A stretch of DNA of 64,000 nt from contig LS997567.1 of NCBI GenBank assembly GCA_000469685.2, forward strand, positions 24,313,090 through 24,377,089, read 5' to 3'. The notes below the pieces were generated by a model. That model was not told the origin of the DNA. It worked only from the letters and a program-made list of their open reading frames with translations, and did no database searches. The translations under genes were made by a program, and so were the position numbers. Of this stretch, positions 63,366-64,000 are shown in pieces (position 1 is the stretch's first letter; the number at the start of each line of letters is the position of its first letter). Source of the DNA: Haemonchus contortus. Its lineage: Eukaryota; Nematoda; Chromadorea; Rhabditida; Trichostrongylidae.

Positions 63366-64000
63366 TATAACATAAATGCAAAGCATTCTTCAGTCAAATC
63401 ATAGCTCAATAAGCGTTCATGTGGCTCAAAACTACCCTTTGGAGGTGAAACCCTGTTCAAAGTAAAGAACTGTGGTGGATAGAGTTTTGAAGCCATTTTG
63501 TTTCTATAGCGTATCCAACGCAGTTTCGGGAAGGGGGTTCTGCACGTCAAATATTTAGGGCATCAGGCGTGCTTCTGAACGGATGATAAAGAAGGTCGTG
63601 GGACAGTAGAGATCGATCGTGCTGCGTCGATCAGCTCAACGGTAAAGTGGAAGATGATCCAACCAACAGCTCAAAGCTCAGCTCAGATTCATGACAAACC
63701 ACAACGATTGTGGTAAAGCAATATGTCAACAGGAGCTCCATGTAGTCTCGATTCTAACAAGAATCGGCCTGCTAGTCATCTCCCTGACCTTTAAACGAGC
63801 AGTCTCAGCTGACTATCCACCCTTTTTCGTTTATCAACCTATGGTCGATCAAAGGTTTGAGTGGGATAATAAAGTGATCAGAAAAGGGGAAATCAAGTAA
63901 TTGAATCAAATATCAAAAAGAAAGTTCTTAAAAACTGCCATAAGGAGTACCAAAAATTTTTGTTACCTTGAAACGTAGTGCCATCCATGCTTACCGCAGA
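63366..64000. other. Intronic DNA, nothing recognised
   Basis: No channel exon or transposon motif recognised up to the window edge. Confidence 0.4.

Overview
The window is eukaryotic and looks nematode, most likely a strongylid (hookworm-like) genome. The signs are a TWK-type two-pore-domain potassium channel gene with small exons, and dense DNA transposons and retroelements of kinds common in nematodes (mariner, Tc1-like, maT-like, RTE, Penelope-like, BEL/Pao). The species cannot be fixed from the sequence alone.

One host gene is well supported and runs through almost the whole window on the + strand. Eight exons (5268-5428, 5636-5739, 5805-5921, 13678-13767, 24600-24715, 24862-24914, 39088-39217, 61729-61884) join in consistent phase. 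They encode an N-terminal region, TM1, the extracellular cap, pore helix 1, TM2, a cytoplasmic linker and TM3 of a K2P channel. The second pore loop and TM4 must lie beyond 64000. Four introns are very long (about 7.8, 10.8, 14.2 and 22.5 kb) and hold nearly everything else listed here.

Layout. 1-5.2 kb: a Penelope-like element (PLE) relic, a diverged tandem array, a deleted mariner and a perfect 27-bp hairpin. 5.9-13.7 kb: an RTE retrotransposon relic partly caught in a 1.6-kb-arm inverted duplication around a second PLE relic. 13.8-24.6 kb: a second large inverted repeat, a palindromic element with a 9-bp target duplication, a non-LTR relic, a mariner with one frameshift, and a long-TIR element enclosing exon-like sequence. 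24.9-39.1 kb: four more PLE relics, one split by a Tc1-like element at a TA, another palindromic element, a BEL/Pao relic and tRNA-derived SINEs. 39.2-61.7 kb: a 1.3-kb GTAG microsatellite, RTE and Tc1 relics, then an 8-9 kb block in which TA-targeting transposons and one nearly full-length RTE sit side by side, separated by TA arrays. 61.7-64 kb: the last visible channel exon and two RTE 3' ends in inverted orientation.

No mobile element here has a clearly intact coding region. The most complete are the mariner at 20.8-22.1 kb and the RTE at 53.3-56.5 kb. PLE copies carry GIY-YIG endonuclease domains, and three have hammerhead-ribozyme-like cores at matching downstream positions. All family calls come from reading translated motifs by eye; no database search was run.
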